Below are positions 38,542 to 45,889 of a DNA stretch of 64,000 nucleotides, piece by piece. Under the pieces are notes generated by a model that worked only from the letters and a program-made list of their open reading frames with translations, was not told the origin of the DNA and ran no database searches. Source of the stretch: Jeongeupia sp. HS-3 (GTDB taxonomy: Bacteria > Pseudomonadota > Gammaproteobacteria > Burkholderiales > Chitinibacteraceae). Positions within the stretch are counted from its first letter, which is position 1. Every line of letters starts with the position of its first letter. The position numbers and the translations under genes are program-made. Where the stretch lies: assembly GCF_015140455.1 (NCBI RefSeq), contig NZ_AP024094.1, positions 868,001-932,000 of the forward strand. Direction: 5' to 3'.

Positions 38542-38632
38542 TGTATCGCGGCAACGGCATGGCCTGTATGCCATTGGCTTATTAGAGTGCATCGTACCCG
38601 GTTCGCCCCTGCGAGCCGAATGAGGGGAGACG

Positions 38633-39061
38633 ATGAAAACGGTATTGATGGTGATGGCACTGACGGGCTTGAGCCTGGCTCTGCCGGCGCACGCCGGCCG
38701 GAGCGATGACGAAGCCGCCATCCGGCAGGTGGCTAGCGACTATCTGGCGAGCTGGTACGCCGGCGATGGCAAGAAAATGGCGACGACGCTGCACCCGAAG
38801 CTGGTCAAGCGCACCCTGCCGGCGGCACCCGGTGCCGCAGTTGTCGACACGAACGCCGACGCGCTGGTCGCGGCGACCAAGGCCGGTGACGGCAAGCCTG
38901 CGGCGGGAGAAAAACCGCAGCCGGAAGTGAACGTGCTCGACGTGTACGGCAATGCCGCGGTCGCCAAAGTGACCGGGACGCAGTGGATCGAATACCTGCA
39001 GCTGGGGCGCATCCAGGGCCAATGGAAAATCATCAACGTGATGTATGGAGCGCGCCAATGA
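38633..39061 (+). CDS. Exported lumazine-binding-like (NTF2-fold) protein, first copy
   Basis: The 142-residue protein has a signal peptide (TVLMVMALTGLSLALPAHA, cut near residue 21) and an SnoaL/lumazine-binding-2 type domain with DYLASWYAGDGKKMATTLHPKLVKR and the last strand GQWKIINVMYG. A small insertion (about residues 75-102) is rich in Gly, Ala and Lys. Related proteins are NTF2-fold domains without known reaction. It is a paralogue of the next gene and their start and stop overlap as ATGA. Confidence 0.82.
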   Translation: MKTVLMVMALTGLSLALPAHAGRSDDEAAIRQVASDYLASWYAGDGKKMATTLHPKLVKRTLPAAPGAAVVDTNADALVAATKAGDGKPAAGEKPQPEVNVLDVYGNAAVAKVTGTQWIEYLQLGRIQGQWKIINVMYGARQ

Positions 39062-39507
39062 ACCGGCTGAATGCGATAGGTCTGGCGCTGATCATGGGCA
39101 CGGCCAGTCTCGGGGCCAATGCGGTGCCGTGCGAGCCCGCAACCTGTGCGGCGCTCAAGGCGGTGGCGCTGGACTACATCGATGGCTGGTATGACGGCAA
39201 TGCGGCCAGAATGAAGCAGGCGCTGCATCCGCAGTTGGTCAAGCGCGCGCTCGGCCCTGCGGGCAACGAGGACAACCTGAACGAGATGGGCGCCGACGGG
39301 CTGGTTTTTTATACCGGCAAGGGCATCGGCGCTACGACCGTTCCCGCGCTGCGCCGCGCCGAGGTGACCGTGCTGGACGTCAGCGGCAACATGGCAGCGG
39401 TCAAGGTGGTCGCCACAGACTGGGTCGATTATCTGCAGCTGGGCCGTGTCGGCGAGAACTGGAAAATCGTCAATGTGGTGTGGGAGCGGCATCCGGCAGC
39501 GAAGTAG
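39058..39507 (+). CDS. Exported lumazine-binding-like (NTF2-fold) protein, second copy
   Basis: The 149-residue protein resembles the upstream gene: signal peptide (NAIGLALIMGTASLGANA), then LDYIDGWYDGNAARMKQALHPQLVKR and EVTVLDVSGNMAAVKV, ending with NWKIVNVVWERH. Unlike the first copy it has two Cys close to the mature N-terminus (PCEPATC). ATG 39058 overlaps the preceding stop. The tandem arrangement suggests a local duplication and possibly a heterodimer. Confidence 0.82.
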   Translation: MNRLNAIGLALIMGTASLGANAVPCEPATCAALKAVALDYIDGWYDGNAARMKQALHPQLVKRALGPAGNEDNLNEMGADGLVFYTGKGIGATTVPALRRAEVTVLDVSGNMAAVKVVATDWVDYLQLGRVGENWKIVNVVWERHPAAK

Positions 39508-39523
39508 CCGAACGGCGCCCTGC

Positions 39524-39553
39524 AAAGCCCCGGCCAGGCCGGGGCTTTCTTCT
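39524..39553. terminator. Intrinsic terminator between convergent units
   Basis: AAAGCCCCGGCC (39524-39535) pairs with GGCCGGGGCTTT (39537-39548) and is followed by a T-rich stretch. It lies between the second lumazine-binding-like gene and the convergent aldo-keto reductase gene. Confidence 0.85.
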
Positions 39554-39572
39554 TCAAGGGTGGCGGGGCCGA

Positions 39573-40376
39573 TCAGTCCCAGTGCGGGGCGAAATCCGGA
39601 TTGGCGAGCCGTTCGCCACGGTCGAGTGCCGCAATCGCCGCCATATCGTCGTCGCTCAGCCGCAGCGATCCGGCTTGCAGATTGGCTTCGAGGTTGGCGC
39701 GCCGCGTCGACGATGGAATCACCGCGTAGCCCTGCTGCAGCGACCACGCCAGCGCCACCTGCGCCGCGCTGGTGCCGTGACGTTCGGCGATGCCGGCGAT
39801 CACCGGATCGTGCATCACCCTGCCGTAGGCGAGCGGCATGTAGGCGGTCAGGTGGATGCCGTTGGCGCGGGCGAAGTCGACGACCTTGCGGTTTTGCAGG
39901 AAGGGGTGGATTTCGATCTGCAGCGTGGCGATGTTGTCGGCGCCGACCGCGGCTATCGCCTGCTGCAGATGGGCGATGGTGAAGTTCGATACGCCGATCT
40001 GCCGGGTCAGCCCTTGTTGTTGCGCTTCGAGCAGTGCGCTCATGGATTCGGCGACCGGAATGGTGTCGGCCGGCGACGGCCAGTGGATCAGTGTCAGGTC
40101 GACCTGATCCATCCGCAATTTGATCAGGCTGTCCTTCAGGCTCGGGATCAGCGCATCGCGGCCGAGCGATGTCGTCCAGATCTTGGTGGTGACGAACAGC
40201 TGCTCGCGGGCGATGCCGCTCTCTGCGATCGCCTGGCCGACGTCGGCTTCGTTGCCGTAGATCTGCGCGGTGTCGATATGGCGATAGCCGAGTTCGAGGC
40301 CGGTGCGGACCGAGTCGATCACGGTCTGGCCCTGAAGGCGGAAGGTGCCGAGGCCGATCTTGGGCATGGTGTTCAT
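39573..40376 (-). CDS. dkgB: Aldo/keto reductase (2,5-diketo-D-gluconate reductase B type)
   Basis: The 267-residue NADPH-dependent oxidoreductase shows the AKR active-site tetrad: Asp and Tyr in [16 protein letters not shown] (about residues 31-46), Lys in FVTTKIW and His in [10 protein letters not shown]. The C-terminal [18 protein letters not shown] binds NADPH. Length and order match DkgB. It lies 21 bases after the MFS exporter gene and is probably in the same operon, divergent from a LysR gene. The DkgB name is by similarity; the substrate could differ. Confidence 0.88.
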   Translation of the reverse strand: MNTMPKIGLGTFRLQGQTVIDSVRTGLELGYRHIDTAQIYGNEADVGQAIAESGIAREQLFVTTKIWTTSLGRDALIPSLKDSLIKLRMDQVDLTLIHWPSPADTIPVAESMSALLEAQQQGLTRQIGVSNFTIAHLQQAIAAVGADNIATLQIEIHPFLQNRKVVDFARANGIHLTAYMPLAYGRVMHDPVIAGIAERHGTSAAQVALAWSLQQGYAVIPSSTRRANLEANLQAGSLRLSDDDMAAIAALDRGERLANPDFAPHWD

Positions 40377-40397
40377 TCGTATGTTCTCCGTGGTTGG

Positions 40398-41591
40398 TCA
40401 GCAGTCGGCAGTTGCCGGCTGCAAGGTAAGCGGGGTGCGGCGGTCGAGGCGGCCGCTCAGGACGGTCAGGCCGAAAGCACCGAGTACGATCAGTGCGCCG
40501 ATCCACGGCGTATGCATCAGCCCGAGGTGCTCGACGATGGCGCCGCCGACCGAGGCGCCGATGGCGATGCCGACGTTGAACGCGGCGATGTTCAGCCCCG
40601 ACGCCACATCGACGGCGTGCGGCGTGTAGTGCTCGGCCTGCTTGACCACGTAGACCTGCAGCGCCGGTACGTTACCGAAGGCGACCACGCCCCAGGCGAG
40701 GATGGTGACGACGATCAGCCACTTGTTCGTGGCGGTGAACGTCAGGACCAGCAGCACGACTGCGAGCAACAGGAAAATCAGCTTGAGCGAGGCGATCGGG
40801 CCGTGGCGGTCGGCCAGCTTGCCGCCCCACAGGTTGCCGAAGGCGACCGCGATGCCATAGACCAGCATCACCAGGCTGACCGCGTTGCCGCTGAAGCCGG
40901 CGACGTCCTGCAGGATCGGTGCGAGGAAGGTGAAGGCGGTGAACGAACCGCCGTAGCCGACCGCCGTCATCGCATAGGCGATCAGCAGCCGTGGCTGGCC
41001 GAGCACCTGCAGCTGCTGCAGCACCGGCGCCGGTGGCGTATTGCGGATCGTGTTCGGCAGCAGTACGGCGATGCCGGCGACGGCGATCACGCCGAGCAGT
41101 GAGACCGCGAGGAAGGTCTCGCGCCAGCCGAAGTGCTGGCCGATGAAGGTGCCCAGCGGTACGCCGGTGACCAGCGCGACGGTCAGGCCGGTGAACATGA
41201 TCGCGATGGCGCTGGCGGCTTTTTCCTTCGGCACCAGGCCGGTGGCGATGGTCGAGCCGATCGAGAAGAACACGCCGTGCGCCAGCCCGGTCAGGACGCG
41301 GGCGACGATCAGCGACTCGTAACCGGGCGCACGCCAGGCGAGCAGATTGCCGACGGTGAACAGCGCCATCAGCGCCAGCAGCAGCGTCTTGCGCGGCAGC
41401 TTGCCGGTCAGCGCGGTCAGGATGGGGGCGCCGATGGCGACGCCGATCGCGTACAGGCTGACCAGCAGGCCGGCCGACGGTAGGCTGACGTGCAGGTCGG
41501 CGGCGATGGTGGGAATCAGCCCGACGATGACGAACTCGGTCGTGCCGATGGCGAAGGCGCTGATCGTCAGCGCGAACAGGGCAAGGGGCAT
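40398..41591 (-). CDS. MFS transporter of the AraJ/YdhP (drug:H+ antiporter) group
   Basis: The 397-residue protein has 12 predicted membrane helices, beginning with LALFALTISAFAIGTTEFVIVGLIPTIA, which is the DHA1/AraJ opening. GKLPRKTLLLALMALFTVG is the loop 2-3 motif A, and RVLTGLAHGVFFSIGSTIA and GWRETFLAVSLLGV follow. Substrate unknown; sugars or drugs are exported by relatives. It is divergent from the LysR gene at 41700, with the AKR gene downstream. Confidence 0.88.
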   Translation of the reverse strand: MPLALFALTISAFAIGTTEFVIVGLIPTIAADLHVSLPSAGLLVSLYAIGVAIGAPILTALTGKLPRKTLLLALMALFTVGNLLAWRAPGYESLIVARVLTGLAHGVFFSIGSTIATGLVPKEKAASAIAIMFTGLTVALVTGVPLGTFIGQHFGWRETFLAVSLLGVIAVAGIAVLLPNTIRNTPPAPVLQQLQVLGQPRLLIAYAMTAVGYGGSFTAFTFLAPILQDVAGFSGNAVSLVMLVYGIAVAFGNLWGGKLADRHGPIASLKLIFLLLAVVLLVLTFTATNKWLIVVTILAWGVVAFGNVPALQVYVVKQAEHYTPHAVDVASGLNIAAFNVGIAIGASVGGAIVEHLGLMHTPWIGALIVLGAFGLTVLSGRLDRRTPLTLQPATADC

Positions 41592-41699
41592 GGTGCTACT
41601 CCGTGATGGATGCCGTGAAGCGATGCCCCGCAGTGTCCCGGTTTTACATTTGCAGATTAAGATAGGTGTGTGGATAAGATATTTGACTGAAAATCAACA

Positions 41700-42593
41700 A
41701 TGAAGACGACACTCGACGAATTGCAGGCGTTTACCCGCGTGGTCGATGCCGGCTCGATCAGCGCCGCCGCGCTCCAGCTCGGGCAGACCGTTTCGGGCGT
41801 CAGCCGGGCGCTGGGGCGGCTGGAGGAAAAACTCGATACCACCTTGCTGCACCGGACGACGCGGCGGATCGAGCTGACCGAGGAGGGCGAGGCGTTTCTG
41901 GCGCACGCGCGCGGCATCCTCGCCGCCGTCGACGCCGCCGAGGAGCAGATCGCGCAGCGGCGGCAGCAGCCGGCCGGGCTGCTGCGCGTCAACGCGGCGT
42001 CGTCGTTCATGCTGCACGTGATCGTGCCGCTGGTCGGCGAATTCCGTCGCCGTTATCCGCAGATCCAGCTCGAACTCAATACCAACGACCAGTTCATCGA
42101 CCTGATCGAAGACCGCACCGATGTGGCAATCCGCATCGGCACGCTGCGCGATTCGACCCTGCATGCGCGGCCGCTCGGCCGCAGCCGGATCCGCGTGCTG
42201 GCGAGCCCGGCGTATCTGGCCGCGCACGGCACGCCGGCCAGCGTCGCCGATCTGGCCGGGCATGCCTTGCTCGGTTTCAGCCGGATCGACCTGCTGAACC
42301 GCTGGCCGCTGCGCGACGATGCGGGCAACGACGTGCACATCCGCCCGGCCGTGGCGGCGTCGAGCGGCGAAACGCTGCTGCATCTGGCGCTGGCCGGCGA
42401 GGGCATCGTCTGCCTGTCGGACTTCATGGCCGCCGCGGCGCGGCAGCGGGGCGAACTCGTCGAGCTGTTGGCCGACGAGGCGCTCGACGTCTGCCAGCCC
42501 ATCCATGCGGTCTACTACCGCAACACCCAGCTTGCATCGCGCATCGCGTGCTTTCTGGACTATGTCGAAAGCGTGATGCGGCGGCAGTTCTAG
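41700..42593 (+). CDS. LysR-family regulator divergent from the MFS/aldo-keto reductase operon
   Basis: The 297-residue protein has a winged helix (FTRVVDAGSISAAALQLGQTVSGVSRALGRLEEKL, about residues 11-45) and an effector domain of the CrgA/DsdC-like type. The divergent arrangement with an AT-rich 108-base gap makes the MFS-AKR operon the likely target, which is a pattern known for such regulators. The last residues and the transcript are followed by a hairpin at 42641. Confidence 0.88.
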   Translation: MKTTLDELQAFTRVVDAGSISAAALQLGQTVSGVSRALGRLEEKLDTTLLHRTTRRIELTEEGEAFLAHARGILAAVDAAEEQIAQRRQQPAGLLRVNAASSFMLHVIVPLVGEFRRRYPQIQLELNTNDQFIDLIEDRTDVAIRIGTLRDSTLHARPLGRSRIRVLASPAYLAAHGTPASVADLAGHALLGFSRIDLLNRWPLRDDAGNDVHIRPAVAASSGETLLHLALAGEGIVCLSDFMAAAARQRGELVELLADEALDVCQPIHAVYYRNTQLASRIACFLDYVESVMRRQF

Positions 42594-42640
42594 CCTGGGA
42601 CACGCTCGTCTGCTTGATCGTTGCGTGCTTCCCGAAACGG

Positions 42641-42674
42641 CAAAGCCCGGCAAGTGTGAACCTGCCGGGCTTTG
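42641..42674. terminator. Hairpin between LysR and the truncated DUF2541 gene
   Basis: CAAAGCCCGGCA (42641-42652) pairs perfectly with TGCCGGGCTTTG (42663-42674). The A/T arm ends fit a shared terminator for the two convergent genes, though the T-run is short. Confidence 0.7.
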
Positions 42675-42695
42675 GGGTCGGGATGACGGCATCCG

Positions 42696-43073
42696 TCAGT
42701 CGTTCAGACCCCAGAGCGCGACGAAGGCCCGTTCGACCGAACCCGGGCGGGTCGTGTAGCGAAGGATGACCTTGCGGACGTTGCGATCGTGCCCTCGCAG
42801 ATCAAGGACACGGCTGGCGCCATTGGCCGGGATGACAAACCGCATCGGGATGATGTCCCGGCCGCCAGTGGAATAAACCACCGTCATGTCCAGCATTTCG
42901 ATTGCGCGTTCGCGCGTGCGCAGCTGCAGCGCCTTGAAGTCGCCGGCGCCTGCCGTGACGATGATTTCGTCATGATCGGCGGCCAGACGCACCGTTCGCT
43001 CGCCAAGCAGTTTCCAGTTGTCGGCCAGTGCGAAGGAACTGAACGACGAGAGGAAGAGGGCGGTTGCAACTAG
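42696..43073 (-). pseudogene. DUF2541-like exported protein, start removed by an IS5-family insertion
   Basis: Reading on the minus strand, an open frame continues past the first GTG at 42992 into VATALFLSSFSSFALADNW, a signal peptide lacking only its first residues, and then ADHDEIIVTAGAGDFKALQL and the C-terminal DUF2541-like strands IPMRFVIPANGASRVLDL. The frame meets the IS5-family end at about 43071-43073, so the start codon and promoter are gone. About 125 codons remain. The function of the family is not known to me. Confidence 0.8.
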
Positions 43074-43758
43074 GTGGTGTCGTCACAAGATGCGCGCCCA
43101 GATCGCAATGCAGCGAATCTGGACTGCCGCCAGGAATGACGCCGCATTCTTGGCATAGCGCGTGGCGATGCCTCGCCAGCGTTTGAGCTGCAAAAACGCA
43201 TTTTCAACCAGATGCCGGTGGCGATACAGCGCCGCATCGTGTTCACGCGGCGCCTTACGGTTGCGGCGCGACGGAATCACCGTTCTCATGCCTTGCGCCG
43301 AGGCCTGAGCAACGATGGCGTCGCTGTCATAGCCACGATCAGCCAGCAGGTATTCCGCGCTCAAGCCGTCAATCAACGCGCCGCCCTGGGTGCAGTCCGC
43401 CGTCGTGCCCGAGGTCACCAAGACCCGCACCGGCATGCCGTGCGCGTCCACCGCCAAGTGCAGCTTACTGTTTAGCCCCTTTGGTCACCCCCATTGCCTG
43501 ATTGCCGCCGCGTGCGCCGGCGGCATGCGGATGCACCTTGGCATGCGTGGCGTCGATCATCAGCCATTCGAAATCCGGATTGGTGATCAGCGCTTCAAGC
43601 AGGTGTGCCCAGACGCCCTTGTCACGCCAGCGACAAAAGCGGCGGTGGGTGTTCTTCCAGTCGCCATAATCGGGCGGCAAATCGCGCCATGGGGCGCCGG
43701 TACGCAAAATCCAGAACACGGCGTTGAGGAACAGGCGGTTATCTCTGGCCCGGCCGCC
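43074..43758 (-). mobile_element. IS5-family (IS427-like) element, truncated at its transposase 5' end
   Basis: The left boundary follows CTAG at 43070-43073 in the DUF2541 frame; CTAG is compatible with the target preference of IS427-group elements, but I cannot confirm the terminal repeat. The right end is missing: the transposase frame is cut at 43758 by the IS3-family element and does not resume on its other side. Confidence 0.78.
43083..43758 (-). pseudogene. IS5-family transposase fragment in two frames
   Basis: From 43758 down, the frame reads GGRARDNRLFLNAVFWILRT and GAPWRDLPPDYGDWKNTHRRF, then DFEWLMIDATHAKVHPHAAG with the first catalytic Asp, and stops at 43465. A second frame (43457 to 43083) continues with AVDAHGMPVRVLVTSG, LADRGYDSD with the second Asp, and HLVENAFLQLKRWRGIATRY with the Glu. 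The frame change at about 43460-43475 may be the natural two-frame layout of the IS427 group or a mutation. About 25 N-terminal residues are lost to the neighbouring IS3 insertion, so it is inactive. Confidence 0.85.
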
Positions 43759-43788
43759 TGGTCTGTCCCCATGCAGAAGGACAGAGGA

Positions 43789-44655
43789 TTAAGCGCTAAG
43801 CGCTGAATGCTGCCGTTCAAACTCGACCGGTGCCAGGTAATCCAGCGTCGAATGGCGGCGGCGATGATTGTAAAATCGGATGTAGTCGAATATATCCGCG
43901 CGGGCCTCGTCGTGACTCCGGTAGCGGGTCAAGTAAACCCGCTCCGCCTTCAACGACCGGAAGAAGCTTTCCATCGCAGCGTTGTCCCAGCAATTGCCCG
44001 CTCGTGAATGGCTCGGCACCATGCCGTGCCGTTTCAGCAACATCTGGTAATCAAACGCACAATACTGGCTGCCTCGGTCCGAATGCAGTAGCACCTCCCG
44101 CACCGGTTTCCGTCTGGCAACGGCCATCGTCAACGCAGCATGCACCAGTTCTTGCTGCATTCGATGGTGCATTGCCCAGCCGACCACGGCGCGGGAATAC
44201 AAGTCCAGCACCACAGCCAGATACAGCCAGCCCTCGTCAGTACGGATGTAAGTCATGTCCGACACCCAGCGTTGATTCATCCCGGATGCGTCGAATTGCC
44301 GTTCCAGCCGATTTGGTGCCACCGGAAGCAGGTGTTGGCTGACCGGGACAGGTCGCCACCGTTTACGGGAACGTACCTTCAGCCCGCCTTGGCGCATCAG
44401 GCGGCCAACACGGTGGCGGCCACAGGCGAAGCCTTGTGCGACCAGTTCCGCATGTATCCGACGATGCCCATAGATGCCGTTGACTTCGGCATGGACCAGA
44501 CGGATTTCCCGTAACAGCACGCGATTAGCCATCTCTCGCATCGAAGGCGGCCGGTTGCGCCAAGCGTAGTAGCTGCTCCGTGAGACGCGGAACAACTGGC
44601 ACATGACGGCAACAGGATAACGCTCAGCAAGCGCCTGAATGGCGCGGTACTTCAC
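43789..44655 (-). CDS. IS3-family transposase OrfB (integrase catalytic domain)
   Basis: The 288-residue protein has an HTH_21 region (YGHRRIHAELVAQGFACGRHRVGRLMRQ, about residues 62-89) and an rve-type DDE core: Asp in VSDMTYIRTDEGWLYLAVVLDL, Asp in LLHSDRGSQYCA, and Glu in NAAMESFFRSLKAE. HRRRHSTLDYLAPVEFE ends the domain. It begins with GTG overlapping the orfA stop; the active transposase is expected to be an OrfAB fusion made by -1 frameshifting at 44685-44691. Confidence 0.92.
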   Translation of the reverse strand: MKYRAIQALAERYPVAVMCQLFRVSRSSYYAWRNRPPSMREMANRVLLREIRLVHAEVNGIYGHRRIHAELVAQGFACGRHRVGRLMRQGGLKVRSRKRWRPVPVSQHLLPVAPNRLERQFDASGMNQRWVSDMTYIRTDEGWLYLAVVLDLYSRAVVGWAMHHRMQQELVHAALTMAVARRKPVREVLLHSDRGSQYCAFDYQMLLKRHGMVPSHSRAGNCWDNAAMESFFRSLKAERVYLTRYRSHDEARADIFDYIRFYNHRRRHSTLDYLAPVEFERQHSALSA

Positions 44656-44945
44656 TTCGTGGGCTGCGAGAAGATGGCGAGCGCTTTTTTTAGGACGTCA
44701 CGCTCCATGGTGACGCGTGCTAGATCATCGCGCAGACGCTTGAGTTCGGCTGCTTCGCCCAGTTGCTTGCCATGACCAGGAAAGGCATCCATGCCCTTGA
44801 GCAGAAACTGGCGTTTCCATTTGCCCAGCAGGCCTTCGGTGATGCCGAAGGCCTGCGCCACGTGACGTAGCGGCGTGCCAGCCAGGATTTGCTCAACAGC
44901 TTCCCGCTTGAAGGACTCGGGAAAGGTACGGCGGATTTGGGTCAT
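44652..44945 (-). CDS. IS3-family OrfA (helix-turn-helix, transposase_8)
   Basis: The 97-residue protein begins TQIRRTFPESFKREAVEQIL and has the helix-turn-helix LRHVAQAFGITEGLLGKWKRQF (about residues 26-47) and a leucine-rich coiled coil (AELKRLRDDLARVTMERDVLKKAL) for dimerisation. ATG 44945 has AAGGAG in front; a GTG nine codons upstream is less likely. It overlaps orfB by four bases. Confidence 0.92.
   Translation of the reverse strand: MTQIRRTFPESFKREAVEQILAGTPLRHVAQAFGITEGLLGKWKRQFLLKGMDAFPGHGKQLGEAAELKRLRDDLARVTMERDVLKKALAIFSQPTK
44685..44691 (-). other. Programmed -1 frameshift slippery site in the IS3-family element
   Basis: Seven T residues on the plus strand read as A-AAA-AAG-type codons in the orfA frame. 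Slipping back one base continues into an open frame that joins orfB before the orfA stop is reached, as in other IS3 elements. Confidence 0.75.
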
Positions 44946-45007
44946 GAACACTCCTTGGTGGCGATTATCCACCTTAAGTTAGTGTCCTTCCGTATAGGGA
45001 CAGACCA

Positions 45008-45617
45008 CTGGCACTAGCCTTGAGTTGTCATGCGTGTCCGTAACAGGATCGTAGTTGCACAGGTTCTCGCAGGGGAAGGCTGCTAGGTTGTCGGAGCTAT
45101 CTGCCTGCACCAGGTAGGTAGTTGGTAGGTCATCGGCGTCGCAGGAGTCATCGGCAGAGAGAGCTGCAAGGTTCTTCGAGCCCGTCGCCTGCATGTAACC
45201 AGTCTCTGCTGCGGTTTCTAGAGGGGCTTTGCCCGCCAATGCTCGCTGATAGAAGCCAGCCATCATCACGTCGGTAGGGCTTACGGGTTGCCCTTTAATC
45301 CGCCGATCATCATCTGCCTGCAAAATCTTGGCATAGAGCTGCCGGGCTACTGCTTCGAGCGTGTCGGGTTCTGATAGGTCAATCACTGTCGGATGGAAAA
45401 CAGTGTTGTATTGAACCGTGAGGGTGTCCGCCGCAAGGTTTGCTTGTAGCAGATCGCCAGTTCTCAGACTCCGTTTGATGTACTTGCCTAGTGGCTTGCC
45501 ATCGTTGAGCGGGTCGGGCGTGCCTTGGAGCATGTCGGGGACTGGCCTTGCGTACTGCCAGTTACGGGAACCCTGCCGTTTGCCGACGTACCGAGCGGGC
45601 TTCATGGTGTTGTTCAT
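45008..45617 (-). pseudogene. Phage-type tyrosine recombinase, N-terminal fragment next to tRNA-Ser
   Basis: About 200 residues remain, beginning NNTMKPARYVGKRQGSRNWQYARPVPDML, which has the N-terminal beta-strand arrangement of phage-like integrases (the DUF6538-like core-binding region). The catalytic domain with R-H-R-Y is absent because the frame is cut by the IS3-family element at 45007. The gene starts 123 bases from the 3' end of tRNA-Ser and reads away from it, the usual position for an island integrase. Its GC content and codon use look lower than the surroundings. Confidence 0.75.
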
Positions 45618-45683
45618 GCCTCTATGGTGAGACTTGAACTCCCTTGTTTCGAGTGAATATCCACACTCGTATCCACATGCCAA

Positions 45684-45730
45684 AGAAAAAGCCCTTGTTT
45701 CTCAGTAACTTACCAAGAAATCAAGGGCTT
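45684..45730 (-). terminator. Terminator downstream of tRNA-Ser
   Basis: On the minus strand AAGCCCTTG (45730-45722) pairs with CAAGGGCTT (45697-45689), and an inner TTTCT/AGAAA pair extends the stem past one bulged base. A T-rich run follows toward 45684. It could end the tRNA transcript or belong to the integrated element. Confidence 0.7.
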
Positions 45731-45739
45731 ATCGTATTC

Positions 45740-45830
45740 TGGCGGAGAGACGGGGATTCGAACCCCGGATAGGCTATTAACCTATACACGCTTTCCAGGC
45801 GTGCGACTTAAACCACTCATCCATCTCTCC
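45740..45830 (-). tRNA. tRNA-Ser (anticodon GGA)
   Basis: The minus strand folds into a class II tRNA: acceptor GGAGAGA (45830-45824) pairs with TCTCTCC (45750-45744), with discriminator G and an encoded CCA at 45742-45740. The anticodon loop reads CT-GGA-AA inside the CACGC/GCGTG stem, a long variable arm follows, and the T arm CGGGG-TTCGAAT-CCCCG is complete. The 3' end borders the remnant integrase, marking the tRNA as an integration target. Confidence 0.97.
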
Positions 45831-45889
45831 GCGATGGGAGGCCGAATAGTATCGAAGCCCGGTGCCGATGGCAAGGCTTGCGGCGTTAT

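Larger units (their letters stand above)
43759..45007 (-). mobile_element. Intact IS3-family insertion sequence, without target duplication
   Basis: The 1249-bp element starts with TGGTCTGTCCC at 43759 and ends with its complement at 45007; the inner 25 bases of the two ends agree except at three positions. It carries the usual orfA and orfB on the minus strand with an A7 slippery site. The bases flanking the two ends do not match (GCC before, CTG after), and the genes on each side are unrelated fragments, so the present junction arose by deletion or recombination and not by simple insertion. Confidence 0.93.

Noticed and set aside
39480-41102. Plus-strand frame opposite the aldo-keto reductase and MFS genes.
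   Set aside because: Low-complexity Gly/Asp/Gln-rich translation and no family features; the minus-strand genes are convincing.
42594-43082. Second copy of the tRNA-Ser 3' end (att site) that would mark the far end of an island.
   Set aside because: No matching stretch of the T-arm or acceptor was found in this part; the island end may be deleted or lie outside the window.
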